Shown piece by piece: positions 28,575-38,390 of a stretch of DNA of 64,000 nucleotides. The position numbers and the translations under genes were made by a program. Below the pieces are notes generated by a model. It saw nothing but the letters and a program-made list of their open reading frames with translations. It made no database searches and was not told the DNA's origin. Where the stretch lies: assembly GCA_946615905.1 (NCBI GenBank), contig CAMOIE010000009.1, forward strand, positions 1-64,000, read 5' to 3'. The stretch's first letter is position 1. The number at the start of each line of letters is the position of its first letter. The DNA is from an uncultured Treponema sp. GTDB taxonomy: Bacteria > Spirochaetota > Spirochaetia > Treponematales > Treponemataceae.

Positions 28575-30560
28575 TCATAATTCACTTGAGTCATAAACGC
28601 CGTCGGTGATTTTCTGGAAGAATTCTTCCTTTGGCATGGGCTTTCCGAAAAAGTAGCCCTGAAGCCGTTGGCAACCGATTTCCTTGAGAAAGTCCCGCAT
28701 TTCGGCGGTCTCGACACCTTCTGTAAGAGTCTGCATTCCGATTTTGTCAGCCAGGGAGATTATGCTCTTTAGGATCGGCTGGGTCTTTTTGTTCTCTGAG
28801 AACTGGCGCAAGAATCCCATGTCGATTTTCATCATGTCAAAGTTGAAGTCCTTGAGTACGTTCAGTCCTGAATATCCGGAGCCGAAGTCGTCAAGCCAGA
28901 GGGCGTAGCCCTCGTTCCTGAAGTCGTTCATAGCCGTGGTCAGCTTTTCGTTTTTGTCAGTGAGTGCGCTCTCCGTAATCTCGACGTGGATTATGCTTTT
29001 TGGAATTCCGAATTGATTTATGCAGCGGTCAAGTTCTCCCACGGGATTTGCAAGCTCGAAATCCAGTCTTGAGAAGTTGATTGAGAGCGGAACCATCGGA
29101 AGACCTTTTTCTGAGGCTTCGTGCAAATCTCGGCAGGCGCTTTCCATAATGCACATATCTAGCTTGTGAATCAGGTGGTATTCTTCGAGAATCGGAACGA
29201 ATGCTCCCGGCGACAGAAGTCCGTATTCAGGGTCTGCCCAACGGGCAAGAACTTCTGCCCCGCATAGTTTTCCGTTTTTTGCCCATACGACCGGCTGATA
29301 GAATGGTTTTATGTAGCCGTTCTTGATCGCCTTGTCGATGTTGTTGATTATGTACTGCCTCTGGTGGAAGTCTCTCTCAAGCTTGTCATCGTATTCTGCG
29401 ATGTGGCGGCCGAATTTTCTCTTTAGTGTGTGGCAGGCGTAACGGGCGTAATCACACGCGTTGCTTGGCTCGATGTCATTGTTTTTAGGCGCGTAGATTC
29501 CGGCTTTTAGACTGAGCCGCACAGCCTCTTCCTGCGCTATGAAGTCAATAAGGCTGTTGATTCTCTGCTCAAGTCCGTCAGCCTTGCAGAGGGCGACAAA
29601 ATGGTCGTCTGAAAAATAGGCGAAAAGGTCTCCGTCGAATTCCCTCGCAATGACCTGTGCGAATTTTGTAAGGAAGACGTTTCCCTGCTCAAATCCGTAT
29701 TTTTCATTGTAGTTTGTAAAATTCTCGATGTTTATGAAGAGAAATCTCAGATTTGAGATGTCAGTTTTTTCATCGGAGAGGATTTCTTTTGCACGGTTTC
29801 TGAAATAATACATATTTGGAATTTTTGTAAGGTCGCTTGTAATCGACTTTTTTTGCAGGTCGGCGTTTGCTTTTTCTAGTTCCTCTGAATTCTGGGCCTC
29901 GATTCGTTTTTGGTGGTGGTTATTGAAAATCACGATAAGTAGGACTATCCAGGAAGTGAAGGAATTGAACTGGACGCTGTAGGTCACTGGGCTGAGAAGG
30001 CTTTGCAAAAAGAGATAGCTTCCGTAGGAGGCTGTGAGAATGATTCCCCCGACAAAGGGCTGCCAAGTGAAAAGACAGACTGAGCACAGGAGCATTGAGA
30101 AAAATGCAAATACTTTTCCTGACGGGTCGGAACTCAAGTATGAAATATAAAGACCGAATCCGATGGAAATCAGCATGAAGGAAAATTTTATGCAGGTTCC
30201 GGCGATTATGTTCGCAGTCTTTCGCTTTAGAAAGAAAAACGAATGGACAAGGACAAAGAGGGCTGTTCCCAAAAGGATGAAGTATGAAATCGTATGCTGG
30301 ATGAACCATGTGAAGCTGTATTCCGTGCTGCCGGTGAAAATCATGTAGAGTGTTCTCACAATCATCCAGATTTCCAGGACGGCGATAACGATTCCGATGA
30401 GAATTCCAGACCGGGCGTTTGAAAGCCTGATGTAGTTCCTTACGTAGGGACTTTGGGAAAATGCGGATTTCATCAAATTTCTTAAACGTGAGAATATCTG
30501 ACTCATGACTTTTAAGATATTATAAAGCCATTTCGCCAAAAGAGAAGAGGAAAAAATCAA
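28575..30560 (-). CDS. GGDEF/EAL domain membrane protein; degenerate GGDEF, apparently intact EAL
   Basis: GGDEF site reads FSDDHF; EAL motifs GAEVLARW, SINFSR, HVEITES, LDDFGSGYSGL, KIDMGFL and TEGVE present; several N-terminal TM segments. Confidence 0.9.
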   Translation of the reverse strand: MIFSSSLLAKWLYNILKVMSQIFSRLRNLMKSAFSQSPYVRNYIRLSNARSGILIGIVIAVLEIWMIVRTLYMIFTGSTEYSFTWFIQHTISYFILLGTALFVLVHSFFFLKRKTANIIAGTCIKFSFMLISIGFGLYISYLSSDPSGKVFAFFSMLLCSVCLFTWQPFVGGIILTASYGSYLFLQSLLSPVTYSVQFNSFTSWIVLLIVIFNNHHQKRIEAQNSEELEKANADLQKKSITSDLTKIPNMYYFRNRAKEILSDEKTDISNLRFLFINIENFTNYNEKYGFEQGNVFLTKFAQVIAREFDGDLFAYFSDDHFVALCKADGLEQRINSLIDFIAQEEAVRLSLKAGIYAPKNNDIEPSNACDYARYACHTLKRKFGRHIAEYDDKLERDFHQRQYIINNIDKAIKNGYIKPFYQPVVWAKNGKLCGAEVLARWADPEYGLLSPGAFVPILEEYHLIHKLDMCIMESACRDLHEASEKGLPMVPLSINFSRLDFELANPVGELDRCINQFGIPKSIIHVEITESALTDKNEKLTTAMNDFRNEGYALWLDDFGSGYSGLNVLKDFNFDMMKIDMGFLRQFSENKKTQPILKSIISLADKIGMQTLTEGVETAEMRDFLKEIGCQRLQGYFFGKPMPKEEFFQKITDGVYDSSEL

Positions 30561-30738
30561 AAATTGTGGAAAATTTTCTATGTCGCTTTACGTCTTTCGT
30601 GTTTACGTGCCAGGCAATTGAGCCACCGCAAAGCGGGCCGCTGGACTGAACGGAGGTTGAGCTAGTCGAAACCTCCGGGAAGGAAGGGGCTGAGGGCTAC
30701 CGAATCTGCCGACCGGCGCGGAAGCGTCGGGGGCACCC

Positions 30739-31209
30739 TTATCCCTTGATAACAGTTACTGCTCCAAAAGAGACCGCCATCATGATGATTCCTGCAAGAA
30801 GGACTCCTGCAAGAACAGCAAGGACGGTTTCTTTGAAATTCATGTCTAAAAGGCTTGCCGCCAAAGTTCCGGTCCATGCGCCTGTTCCCGGAAGAGGAAT
30901 ACCGACAAACAAAAAGAGGGCGACAAAAAGTCCGTGGCCTGCCTTTTCCTGCATTTTTTTACCGGCCTTACCACCTTTTACGAGAAAAAAAGAACAGATT
31001 TTGCCGATGAATTTTTTGTCCTGCCCCCATTCGAGAAATTTGCGGGCGAACAAATAAATGAATGGAACGGGAATCATGTTCCCCAAAATGCAGATTATGT
31101 AGGAAGGAAGAAGAGGCAAACCCAACGCCTGGGAGACAGGAATCGCTCCGCGCAACTCAATCAGCGGAACCATAGAAATCAAAAAAATCCACAGAAATTT
31201 AAAAATCAT
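30739..31209 (-). CDS. Small multidrug export family membrane protein (COG2426-like)
   Basis: ISMVPLIELRGAIPVSQALGLP, LFVGIPLPGTGAWTGTLAASLLDM. Confidence 0.85.
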   Translation of the reverse strand: MIFKFLWIFLISMVPLIELRGAIPVSQALGLPLLPSYIICILGNMIPVPFIYLFARKFLEWGQDKKFIGKICSFFLVKGGKAGKKMQEKAGHGLFVALFLFVGIPLPGTGAWTGTLAASLLDMNFKETVLAVLAGVLLAGIIMMAVSFGAVTVIKG

Positions 31210-31303
31210 GGGTCTAATATATAGAAAATAAACTTTTGTGTATACAAGAGCAGGAAGTCCTTTGCCGGATTGGAATTCTTGCCGATAGTAAAATGAGACT
31301 TTT

Positions 31304-31879
31304 ATGAAAAAACTTCCTTTGCTGATTATTCTGCTTTTTTACCCCCTCGCTCTTTCTATTGCCCTTGATTTTAAGCCTGGGTATGAATTTGGTCTTGGCA
31401 GTGGCTATGTTTTTTACGGTGACGAAGAGGCCAAAGATTTGATTGACGCGATTGACAACGACCACCGTTCGATTGTTTGTGCGAATGCGGCCTTTCTTCT
31501 TGGCGTGAACGAATATGTAAAATTTGCCCTTGGTGGCGATTCTCTGCTAGATTCATATTGGAAGGGTGGCGAGTATGTCCATCTTTTTGATTACTGCGGC
31601 ACTTTGGGATTCAGAATTTTTCCAGCCCTAGCAGGCCTTAATATCGGTGTTGACTATTGCCTTGGCCGGAGGACTGATTTTTATGACTTCAAGGGGGTAA
31701 AGGCTGACCACAGGAGTTCTTCTTGGGGAAACGGCTTTAAATTCTCGCTTGGCTATGATTTTGGCTGGGATAATTTCGGTTTTGCACCTCACATAGGAGC
31801 CTTTGTCCGCAGAATGCCCAGGGGAAATCATGATGCGGACACTGTTCTTGGTGTGACGGTTAAAATTTCGCGTAAATAA
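31304..31879 (+). CDS. Predicted exported / outer-membrane protein
   Basis: Signal peptide; alternating beta-strand-like composition (FKPGYEFGLGSGYVFYGDE, FSLGYDFGWDNFGFAPHIGAFVRR). Confidence 0.55.
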   Translation: MKKLPLLIILLFYPLALSIALDFKPGYEFGLGSGYVFYGDEEAKDLIDAIDNDHRSIVCANAAFLLGVNEYVKFALGGDSLLDSYWKGGEYVHLFDYCGTLGFRIFPALAGLNIGVDYCLGRRTDFYDFKGVKADHRSSSWGNGFKFSLGYDFGWDNFGFAPHIGAFVRRMPRGNHDADTVLGVTVKISRK

Positions 31880-31941
31880 TTGGGGTTTGCCTTATGTCCC
31901 TCGGGCAGATATAATATAACACAAAAATTAGCGAGGAATTT

Positions 31942-33378
31942 ATGCAGATTGAAACAGGCGGCATCCTGCCGGACATTCCAGAGATTCAGGCTGAAGAAAA
32001 TGTCTCTCCTGCAGAAGTTGGAATTTCTGTTGATGTCGGAACCACGACCCTCGTTGTAAAAGTGTGGAATATTTCTGACCGCCGCTGTCTTGCCACGGTA
32101 GCCGAAAAAAACAAGCAGATTCGATACGGAACTGATGTCGTCAGGAGGATTTCTTACGCCTCCAGAAATGCCTCGATAGGGTCTAATCAAAACGCAGAGC
32201 CAGGCTCCGTTGTCCTTCATTATGCGATTATTACCCAGCTTGAGGAGCTTTTTAAAAAAGCCCTGTCTGTTGCGGCTAACGGCCTGCCCAGGGGAATAAG
32301 ACCCTCGGTTTCGATGATTGTAATTACTGGCAACACTGTGATGCTTTCCTTTGTCTGCGCAGTTTCTGTTGACGGTCTTGCCTCTGCCCCCTTCGTTCCT
32401 GAGTCCCTTTTTGATTTTACTATTCCTTGGGATGATGTCCGTGCGGGTAGGTGCGGTGCCCGTGGAAAGAGCCTTGGAACCCCTTCCGCTGAATATCTTG
32501 AGGTTTTCCGCTCATCTGTAATTCCTCCTGTGACTCCTGTATATTTTCCCCCATGCATCGGTCCTTTCATCGGAGCGGATACCGTTTGTGCCATGATTGC
32601 GGCCGGTTTTCCCATTCCTGGTGAGCCTGCCGATTTGAAGCCTTGGGAAGCACCGATAAAGGCTCCAAGACTTTTGGCTGATATTGGAACGAATTCGGAA
32701 CTTGCCCTTTATATTCCAGACGAGGAGGGAAAGCCTGGAAAGATTTTGTGTACATCCGGAGCTGCGGGTCCTGCCTTTGAGGCAGCCAATATAAGCTGCG
32801 GAATGAGTGCCGTAAAAGGAGCCATCGAGGACGTTTCTTGTGTAAATGACAAAATCAGCTGCAAGATTATCGGCGGAACTGAGGCCCGTGGAATTTGTGG
32901 TTCTGGTCTTGTCAGCGCAGTAGCGGCATTTTTGCGCTGCGGTTGGATTGACAGTCAGGGAGTGATAAGAAAGGGGAGCTCTGAGCTTGGAGACGGGATG
33001 CCTTGCATTCAGCTGACCCCGGCTGTATATATATCTCAGCAGGATGTCCGAAATTTGCAGCTGGCAAAGTCAGCGGTAAGAACAGGTCTTTTGTACATGA
33101 TGGAAAAGTCTCCGACCCTGCCAGTATTTTGCCTTGCCGGAGGATTTGGTAGCCGCCTTAATATTGGCAATGCGGAAAGAATAGGCCTGATTCCAAAAGA
33201 ATTGCACAACCGGTGCGTTCAGCTTGGAAACGGGGCCTTGGCTGGGGCTTCTGCCCTTTTGTTCTCTGCGACCTTAAGAAAAAAAGCAACTGCCCTAGCC
33301 AGCCATTCCTATCAGATGAACATGGCGGCAATCCCAGGCTTCCAAAGTCGCTTTTTAAGTTCGATTGACTTTTTGTAG
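31942..33378 (+). CDS. ASKHA-domain (DUF4445 / corrinoid-activation-like) protein without an N-terminal 2Fe-2S domain
   Basis: VGISVDVGTTTLVVKVWNIS..IRYGTDVVRRISYA; LLADIGTNSELALY; GSGLVSAVAAFLRCGWID; FCLAGGFGSRLNIGNAERIGLIP. Confidence 0.8.
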   Translation: MQIETGGILPDIPEIQAEENVSPAEVGISVDVGTTTLVVKVWNISDRRCLATVAEKNKQIRYGTDVVRRISYASRNASIGSNQNAEPGSVVLHYAIITQLEELFKKALSVAANGLPRGIRPSVSMIVITGNTVMLSFVCAVSVDGLASAPFVPESLFDFTIPWDDVRAGRCGARGKSLGTPSAEYLEVFRSSVIPPVTPVYFPPCIGPFIGADTVCAMIAAGFPIPGEPADLKPWEAPIKAPRLLADIGTNSELALYIPDEEGKPGKILCTSGAAGPAFEAANISCGMSAVKGAIEDVSCVNDKISCKIIGGTEARGICGSGLVSAVAAFLRCGWIDSQGVIRKGSSELGDGMPCIQLTPAVYISQQDVRNLQLAKSAVRTGLLYMMEKSPTLPVFCLAGGFGSRLNIGNAERIGLIPKELHNRCVQLGNGALAGASALLFSATLRKKATALASHSYQMNMAAIPGFQSRFLSSIDFL

Positions 33379-33451
33379 GCTTTCACACTAGTTGCTATTT
33401 TTTGTGTCTACGATGTCACTGGGCTTTTGACAAATAAGAAAAAGGAGTGTA

Positions 33452-33469
33452 ATATATATATATATATAT
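33452..33469. repeat. (AT)9 tract overlapping the dctP-like start codon
   Basis: aaaggagtgt-a-atatatatatatatatat-g; the tract fills the spacer between AGGAG and the ATG at 33468. Confidence 0.9.
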
Positions 33470-34466
33470 GAAGAAAGTTTTTGATTTTTTTACTTTATGT
33501 TCGATTTTCCTTTCTTTTTTTATAGTTTCTTGTCGCAGACAAAATGCTTCCGTTGATAATTTTACAAAATTGACTCTGGGTTCGATTCACCCGGATTACT
33601 ATCCGACTGTGGCTGGTTGCCGAGAGTTTGCCCGTTTGGTTCAACAGCGGTCTGGTGGCCAAATAATCATAGATGTAAAGACCAGCGGTGAATATGGAAG
33701 TGAAGTTTCCTGCTTGGAGCAGGTTCAGGATGGGGCTCTTGATTTTACGATGATTTCAGGGGCCGTAATGTCAACCGTAAACCCTTCTTTTAAAGCCCTG
33801 CTTGTTCCTTATGAATTCAGAAATTCAACCCATTTTTGGAGGGTTTTGAACGGGCCGATTGGAAATGACCTTTTGGAAGAGCTTCCGAAAGCTAGAATGT
33901 ACGGCCTTTGCTATTACGAGAGCGGAACGAGAAGTTTTTATACGAACAAAGAGATTCACTCAATTGATGATTTTAAAGGCCTGAGAATCCGGGTACAACA
34001 ATCTGAGTTGATGATGCAGTTTATGAACGAGCTTGGAATGATTCCCCTGCCGATAAATTATGAGTCTATCTCCGTTTCCTTTGCCACAAACGAAATCGAT
34101 GGGGCTGAGAACAGTCTTCCTTCTTATGAATCTGGCGGACACTACAAGTATGCCCCTTATTTTCTTTCCACGGAGCACATAAGGACTCCTGATATTTTGG
34201 TAGCGTCAAAAATTTCTCTTTCTAAACTTTCAAAGCATGACCGCTATTTGATTCGTATCTCGGCTTTAGACTCTGTTGAGCGGGAAAGACAGGAATGGGA
34301 GATTTATGAAAAAGCGTCAAAAAAAATCCTAGATACGAACGGAGTCGTTCCCCTTCAAAAGGATTTGAAACTTGCTTTGGAGATTAAAAGCAAGATTTTG
34401 GCTTCTGTTCCGAAACTTTTGTCCGATGAAGAGCTTGAAATATACAGGCGAATCGTGGAAGAGTAA
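33468..34466 (+). CDS. TRAP transporter solute-binding protein (DctP family)
   Basis: LTLGSIHPDYYPTVAGCREFARLVQQRSGGQIIIDV; DDFKGLRIRVQQSELMMQFMNELGMIPLP. Confidence 0.88.
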   Translation: MKKVFDFFTLCSIFLSFFIVSCRRQNASVDNFTKLTLGSIHPDYYPTVAGCREFARLVQQRSGGQIIIDVKTSGEYGSEVSCLEQVQDGALDFTMISGAVMSTVNPSFKALLVPYEFRNSTHFWRVLNGPIGNDLLEELPKARMYGLCYYESGTRSFYTNKEIHSIDDFKGLRIRVQQSELMMQFMNELGMIPLPINYESISVSFATNEIDGAENSLPSYESGGHYKYAPYFLSTEHIRTPDILVASKISLSKLSKHDRYLIRISALDSVERERQEWEIYEKASKKILDTNGVVPLQKDLKLALEIKSKILASVPKLLSDEELEIYRRIVEE

Positions 34467-34468
34467 AA

Positions 34469-35404
34469 TTGATGAAAATGATTTTACTAGGCTCAGGCAC
34501 GAGCCACGGCGTTCCGGTAATCGGCTGTGACTGCCCTGTCTGCCACTCATCTGACCCCAGGGACAAGCGCAACCGTTGTTCAGCCTACGTTGAGGCGGCC
34601 GGAAATGAGGCAAAGGGGGAGGACGGAAAGAACTTTTCCACGACGAATATTTTGATTGATGCGGGACCGGAATTCAGGCTTCAAGCTCTAAGATTTGGAA
34701 TCAGGCGGCTGGACGGTGTTTTGGTGACCCACAGCCATGCCGACCATATTCACGGTCTGGATGATTTGAGAATTTTCAGCCATAAAAATCCCCTGAACTC
34801 CCGGACAAAAACTACCGCAGGAACCGGTCTTCCAATTTATTCAAACAAAAATACAATCAGGGACATAAAATTCCGCTTTGACTATGCCTTTAAGGAAGTG
34901 ACCAAAGGCGGCGGAGTCCCGAAATTCAATCTCGTTGAGGCGGAAAAATACGGGGCAAAAAATCCTGTTAAAATCGGTTCGGTTGAATGTATTCCAATTC
35001 CCATGATGCACGGAAGTATTGAGACCTGTGGCTGGATGCTTTCTTGCCCGGGGGCAGACGGAAAAAAACACTCGATTGCATATCTGACCGACTTGAATTA
35101 TATAAGCAAGAACTCTCTTGCCCTTGTTACGGAAAACTGCGGCTGCCTCGACCATCTCGTGATTGACGGGCTGAGGGTGGAAAAGCACTCGACGCATTTT
35201 TCCTTTGACGAGGCCCTTGCCTGCGCTGACAGAATCGGGGCGGCTCACAGTTGGCTCACCCACATGACCCATTTGATGAGCCATGCTGACTTAGAAAAAT
35301 ACATTTCGGGAAAAATTGAGGATTACCCGAATTTGGCGAGAATCTGCGGGGAGGGCGGCTCTGTCGGCCCTGCCTACGACGGACTTGTCTTGGAGACGTG
35401 CTAG
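34469..35404 (+). CDS. MBL-fold metallohydrolase (PhnP-like)
   Basis: LGSGTSHGVPVIGCDCPVC, VTHSHADHIHGLDDLR, THMTHLMSH. Confidence 0.9.
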   Translation: MMKMILLGSGTSHGVPVIGCDCPVCHSSDPRDKRNRCSAYVEAAGNEAKGEDGKNFSTTNILIDAGPEFRLQALRFGIRRLDGVLVTHSHADHIHGLDDLRIFSHKNPLNSRTKTTAGTGLPIYSNKNTIRDIKFRFDYAFKEVTKGGGVPKFNLVEAEKYGAKNPVKIGSVECIPIPMMHGSIETCGWMLSCPGADGKKHSIAYLTDLNYISKNSLALVTENCGCLDHLVIDGLRVEKHSTHFSFDEALACADRIGAAHSWLTHMTHLMSHADLEKYISGKIEDYPNLARICGEGGSVGPAYDGLVLETC

Positions 35405-35597
35405 GGATTGGAGGGGCGCCGTTGCAGGTCGCGTGCGGCCTGCAATGAAGCGATAGCGGAACCCCGGAAAGCCCGGCGGCGGAGCCGCAGCACCCAAATT
35501 AAATTCTTGATTTTCTTTTCGGCATATTGACACAAAGGCGGGAATTCTATATCCTTTTGTAACTCACGCGTAAAAATTATTAAGGTAGGTATATATT

Positions 35598-35834
35598 ATG
35601 TCCAGAGTTTGTGATGTTTGCGGAAAAGGCGTAATGAAAGGCAATAAGGTCAGCAAATCTTACAACCACACACGCCGCGAATGGCGCCCCAACCTTCTTA
35701 AAGTAAAGACAGAAGTCGGTGGAACTACAGCCACAATCAACGTTTGCACAAGCTGCTACAAGAGCGGATTTGTGACAAAGAAAATCAACGTTGTTCCTGC
35801 AAACGCAGGCGCACCCAAAGCAGCAGCCAACTAA
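35598..35834 (+). CDS. rpmB: 50S ribosomal protein L28
   Basis: MSRVCDVCGKGVMKGNKVSKSYNHTRREWRPNLLKVK. Confidence 0.96.
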   Translation: MSRVCDVCGKGVMKGNKVSKSYNHTRREWRPNLLKVKTEVGGTTATINVCTSCYKSGFVTKKINVVPANAGAPKAAAN

Positions 35835-35848
35835 TTTGTTGCTTGAAG

Positions 35849-35877
35849 AAAGACCGGCTCCTTGAGGCCGGTTTTTT
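35849..35877 (+). terminator. Rho-independent terminator of rpmB
   Basis: accggctccttgaggccggttttttt. Confidence 0.8.
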
Positions 35878-36005
35878 TATGCCCAAAAAGATAAAAATGA
35901 TTCTTGGGCTGTCGGACAAAATCTTGGGCAGACAGACTGCTCCCGCGGATTTTGAGAGCAGGTCAAGCGCATTTTAGAGAACTGTCAGAGATTTGAGAAT
36001 GGCTT

Positions 36006-38003
36006 TCACTTTCCGTAAGTCCGCTCGATTTCCTGAATCTGGTCTCGGAGGACGGCCGCCTGCTCGTAGTCAAGACGCTCGGCGCATTCTGTCATCTCCC
36101 GCTTTAACGCATCGATTACCTTCTTGCGCTGTTTTTTGTCAAAGAGGTTGGCGTTCTTTTTAATCACGTTCAATTCGACCGAGGCGTTTTCTTCCGCATC
36201 CTTCTGCTGGCGGACAAGGATATCCTCAACGGCCTTTGAGATTGTGTGCGGGGTGATTCCATGCTCCTCGTTGTACTTTTGCTGCAACTCGCGTCGTCGG
36301 CGGGTTTCAGTCACCGCGTTTTTCATGGCCGGGGTCATGGCGTCAGCGTACATCACGACCGTTCCGTTCTCATTGCGGGCGGCGCGTCCGATTATCTGAA
36401 TCAGGGAGGTCTCGCTTCTCAAAAATCCGATTTTGTCAGCGTCCAAAATCGCGATGAATGAGACTTCCGGCAGGTCGATTCCTTCCCTCAAAAGGTTGAT
36501 TCCAATCAGCACGTCGATTTCGCCAGTGCGCAGGGATTTTAAAATCTCGACACGCTCGAAAGTGTCAATCTCGGAGTGTATGTATTTTACCTTCAAATTG
36601 AGGTTCAAAAGGTAGTCGGTCAAATCCTCGGCCATTTTCTTTGTCAAAGTCAAAATCAGGCTGCGCTCACCCTTTTCGATTCTCGCCTGGACTTCGTGGT
36701 AGATGTCCTCCATCTGCCCCTCGCTCGGCCGGATTTCGATAATCGGGTCAAGAAGTCCTGTCGGACGGATAATCTGCTCGACGACCTGGCTTGACTGGGC
36801 GATTTCCTCCTTGCGGGGGGTCGCAGTGACGTAGATGACTTGGTTGAGCTTTTTCTCAAACTCGGCGAATTTTAGAGGCCGGTTGTCCAGGGCAGAAGGC
36901 AGGCGGAAGCCGAAGTCAATCAAATTCTGCTTCCTTGACCTGTCGCCCTCGAACATCGCCCCGATTTGGGGGACAGTCACGTGGGCTTCGTCAATCATGC
37001 AGAGAAAGTCGTCTGGAAAATAGTGGAGGAGGGTGGCCGGAGGTTCCCCGGACTTTCTGCCCGCGATGGGGCCTGAGTAGTTTTCGATTCCGGGACAGTA
37101 GCCCATCTCCTTCATCATCTCGATGTCGTACTCGGTGCGGGTTTTAAGCCTTTGGGCCTCGATTTCTTTTCCAGCAGAAAGCAGGTTCTCGACCCGCTCG
37201 TTAAGCTCGCTCTGGATTCTCTCCGTGGCGGAAATCAACTCCTCGTGGGGGACGACGAAGTGCTTGGCCGGGTAGAACTGGGCCTCGTCAAGCTCCTCAA
37301 TCACGTTGCGGTTCATAACGTCAAAGCGGGTGATTCTCGCCACCTCGTCAAAGTCAAGCTCTATCCTGTAGGCCTCGTCGGTCTCCATGTATGGCGGGAA
37401 AATCTCAATCACGTCTCCACGCACACGGAAATTTCCCCTTTCTAAAACCGCGTCGTTCCTCTGGTATTGGATTGAGGCCAGCTTCCCCTCAAAAGTCCGT
37501 GTGTCTAAAGTCTCCCCCTTTTCAATGTGGACCCGCATCCCCTTGTAGAGGTCTGGCATACCAAGTCCGTAGATGCAGGAGACAGTTGCCACGACAATAA
37601 CGTCACGCCTTTCCATCAGCGAGTATGTGGCCGCAAGCCGCAGCTGGTCAATCTCGTCGTTGATCGCAGCGTCTTTTTCTATATAAAGGTCGCGGGCGGG
37701 AACATAGGCCTCCGGCTGATAGTAGTCGTAGTAGGAGACAAAATACTCCACGGCGTTGTCCGGGAAAAATGACTTGAATTCCCGGTAGAGTTGGGCGCTC
37801 AAAGTCTTGTTGTGGCTTATAATCAGCGTGGGCCGCTGGACTTTCTCTATGATTTTGGCCATGGTGAAAGTCTTTCCCGACCCGGTGACACCCTTCAAAG
37901 TCTGGTAGCGGTCTCCGGCCAAGAATCCGGCTGAAAGTTTCTCAATTGCCTGCCCCTGGTCTCCCGAAGGCTCGTAAGGCGAAACGACGTGGAATTTGCG
38001 CAT
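36006..38003 (-). CDS. uvrB: Excinuclease ABC subunit B
   Basis: LKGVTGSGKTFTMAKII, YYDYYQPEAYVP, LLREGIDLPEVSFIAILDADKIGFLRSE, IIGRAARN. Confidence 0.97.
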   Translation of the reverse strand: MRKFHVVSPYEPSGDQGQAIEKLSAGFLAGDRYQTLKGVTGSGKTFTMAKIIEKVQRPTLIISHNKTLSAQLYREFKSFFPDNAVEYFVSYYDYYQPEAYVPARDLYIEKDAAINDEIDQLRLAATYSLMERRDVIVVATVSCIYGLGMPDLYKGMRVHIEKGETLDTRTFEGKLASIQYQRNDAVLERGNFRVRGDVIEIFPPYMETDEAYRIELDFDEVARITRFDVMNRNVIEELDEAQFYPAKHFVVPHEELISATERIQSELNERVENLLSAGKEIEAQRLKTRTEYDIEMMKEMGYCPGIENYSGPIAGRKSGEPPATLLHYFPDDFLCMIDEAHVTVPQIGAMFEGDRSRKQNLIDFGFRLPSALDNRPLKFAEFEKKLNQVIYVTATPRKEEIAQSSQVVEQIIRPTGLLDPIIEIRPSEGQMEDIYHEVQARIEKGERSLILTLTKKMAEDLTDYLLNLNLKVKYIHSEIDTFERVEILKSLRTGEIDVLIGINLLREGIDLPEVSFIAILDADKIGFLRSETSLIQIIGRAARNENGTVVMYADAMTPAMKNAVTETRRRRELQQKYNEEHGITPHTISKAVEDILVRQQKDAEENASVELNVIKKNANLFDKKQRKKVIDALKREMTECAERLDYEQAAVLRDQIQEIERTYGK

Positions 38004-38123
38004 GCTTCATTTTAACAGAAAAATTCTTCTTGGTCAGTAAATCGAAGCGCATGGAGGCGCATAATTAACAACTTCGGCGGAGCCAGGAGGGCGTAGACGA
38101 AGTGGCAGTGCATATTGTACAGA

Positions 38124-38390
38124 GTTTTTTGGGCGGCCCGGCCTTGCGTAAGCGTCCTTGCTTACGCAAGGCCACGAGTTTTGCTTTCCGCCGCAGTCCG
38201 CGTCGGATTTGCTACGCAAAACAGCAAAACTCGCGCATCTCATCTTCGCTGCCCATCCATGGGCAGTGGCCGTCGGCAGTTCCGGGGTTCGGTAACCCTC
38301 ATTCTTCGACGCTTTGCGTCTCGAACTACGCCCCTTCATTGCCTGCCGCTCCACGACGCGGTTTTGCGGGGGCAAAACCGAGACTCGCTA
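38124..38390. repeat. Modular intergenic repeat block, copy 1
   Basis: Shares agttttttgggcggcccg and gccgtcggcagttccggggttcggtaaccctcattcttc.acgctttgcgtctcgaact with 39244..39350; contains a 14-bp perfect stem ggccttgcgtaagc..gcttacgcaaggcc. Confidence 0.8.

Noticed and set aside
38034-38375. ORFs 38034..38375 and 39145..39510 sharing SSRRKA.KNEGYRTPELPTA
   Set aside because: The similarity comes from the shared intergenic repeat, not from a protein family; no start signals or coding character outside the repeat.
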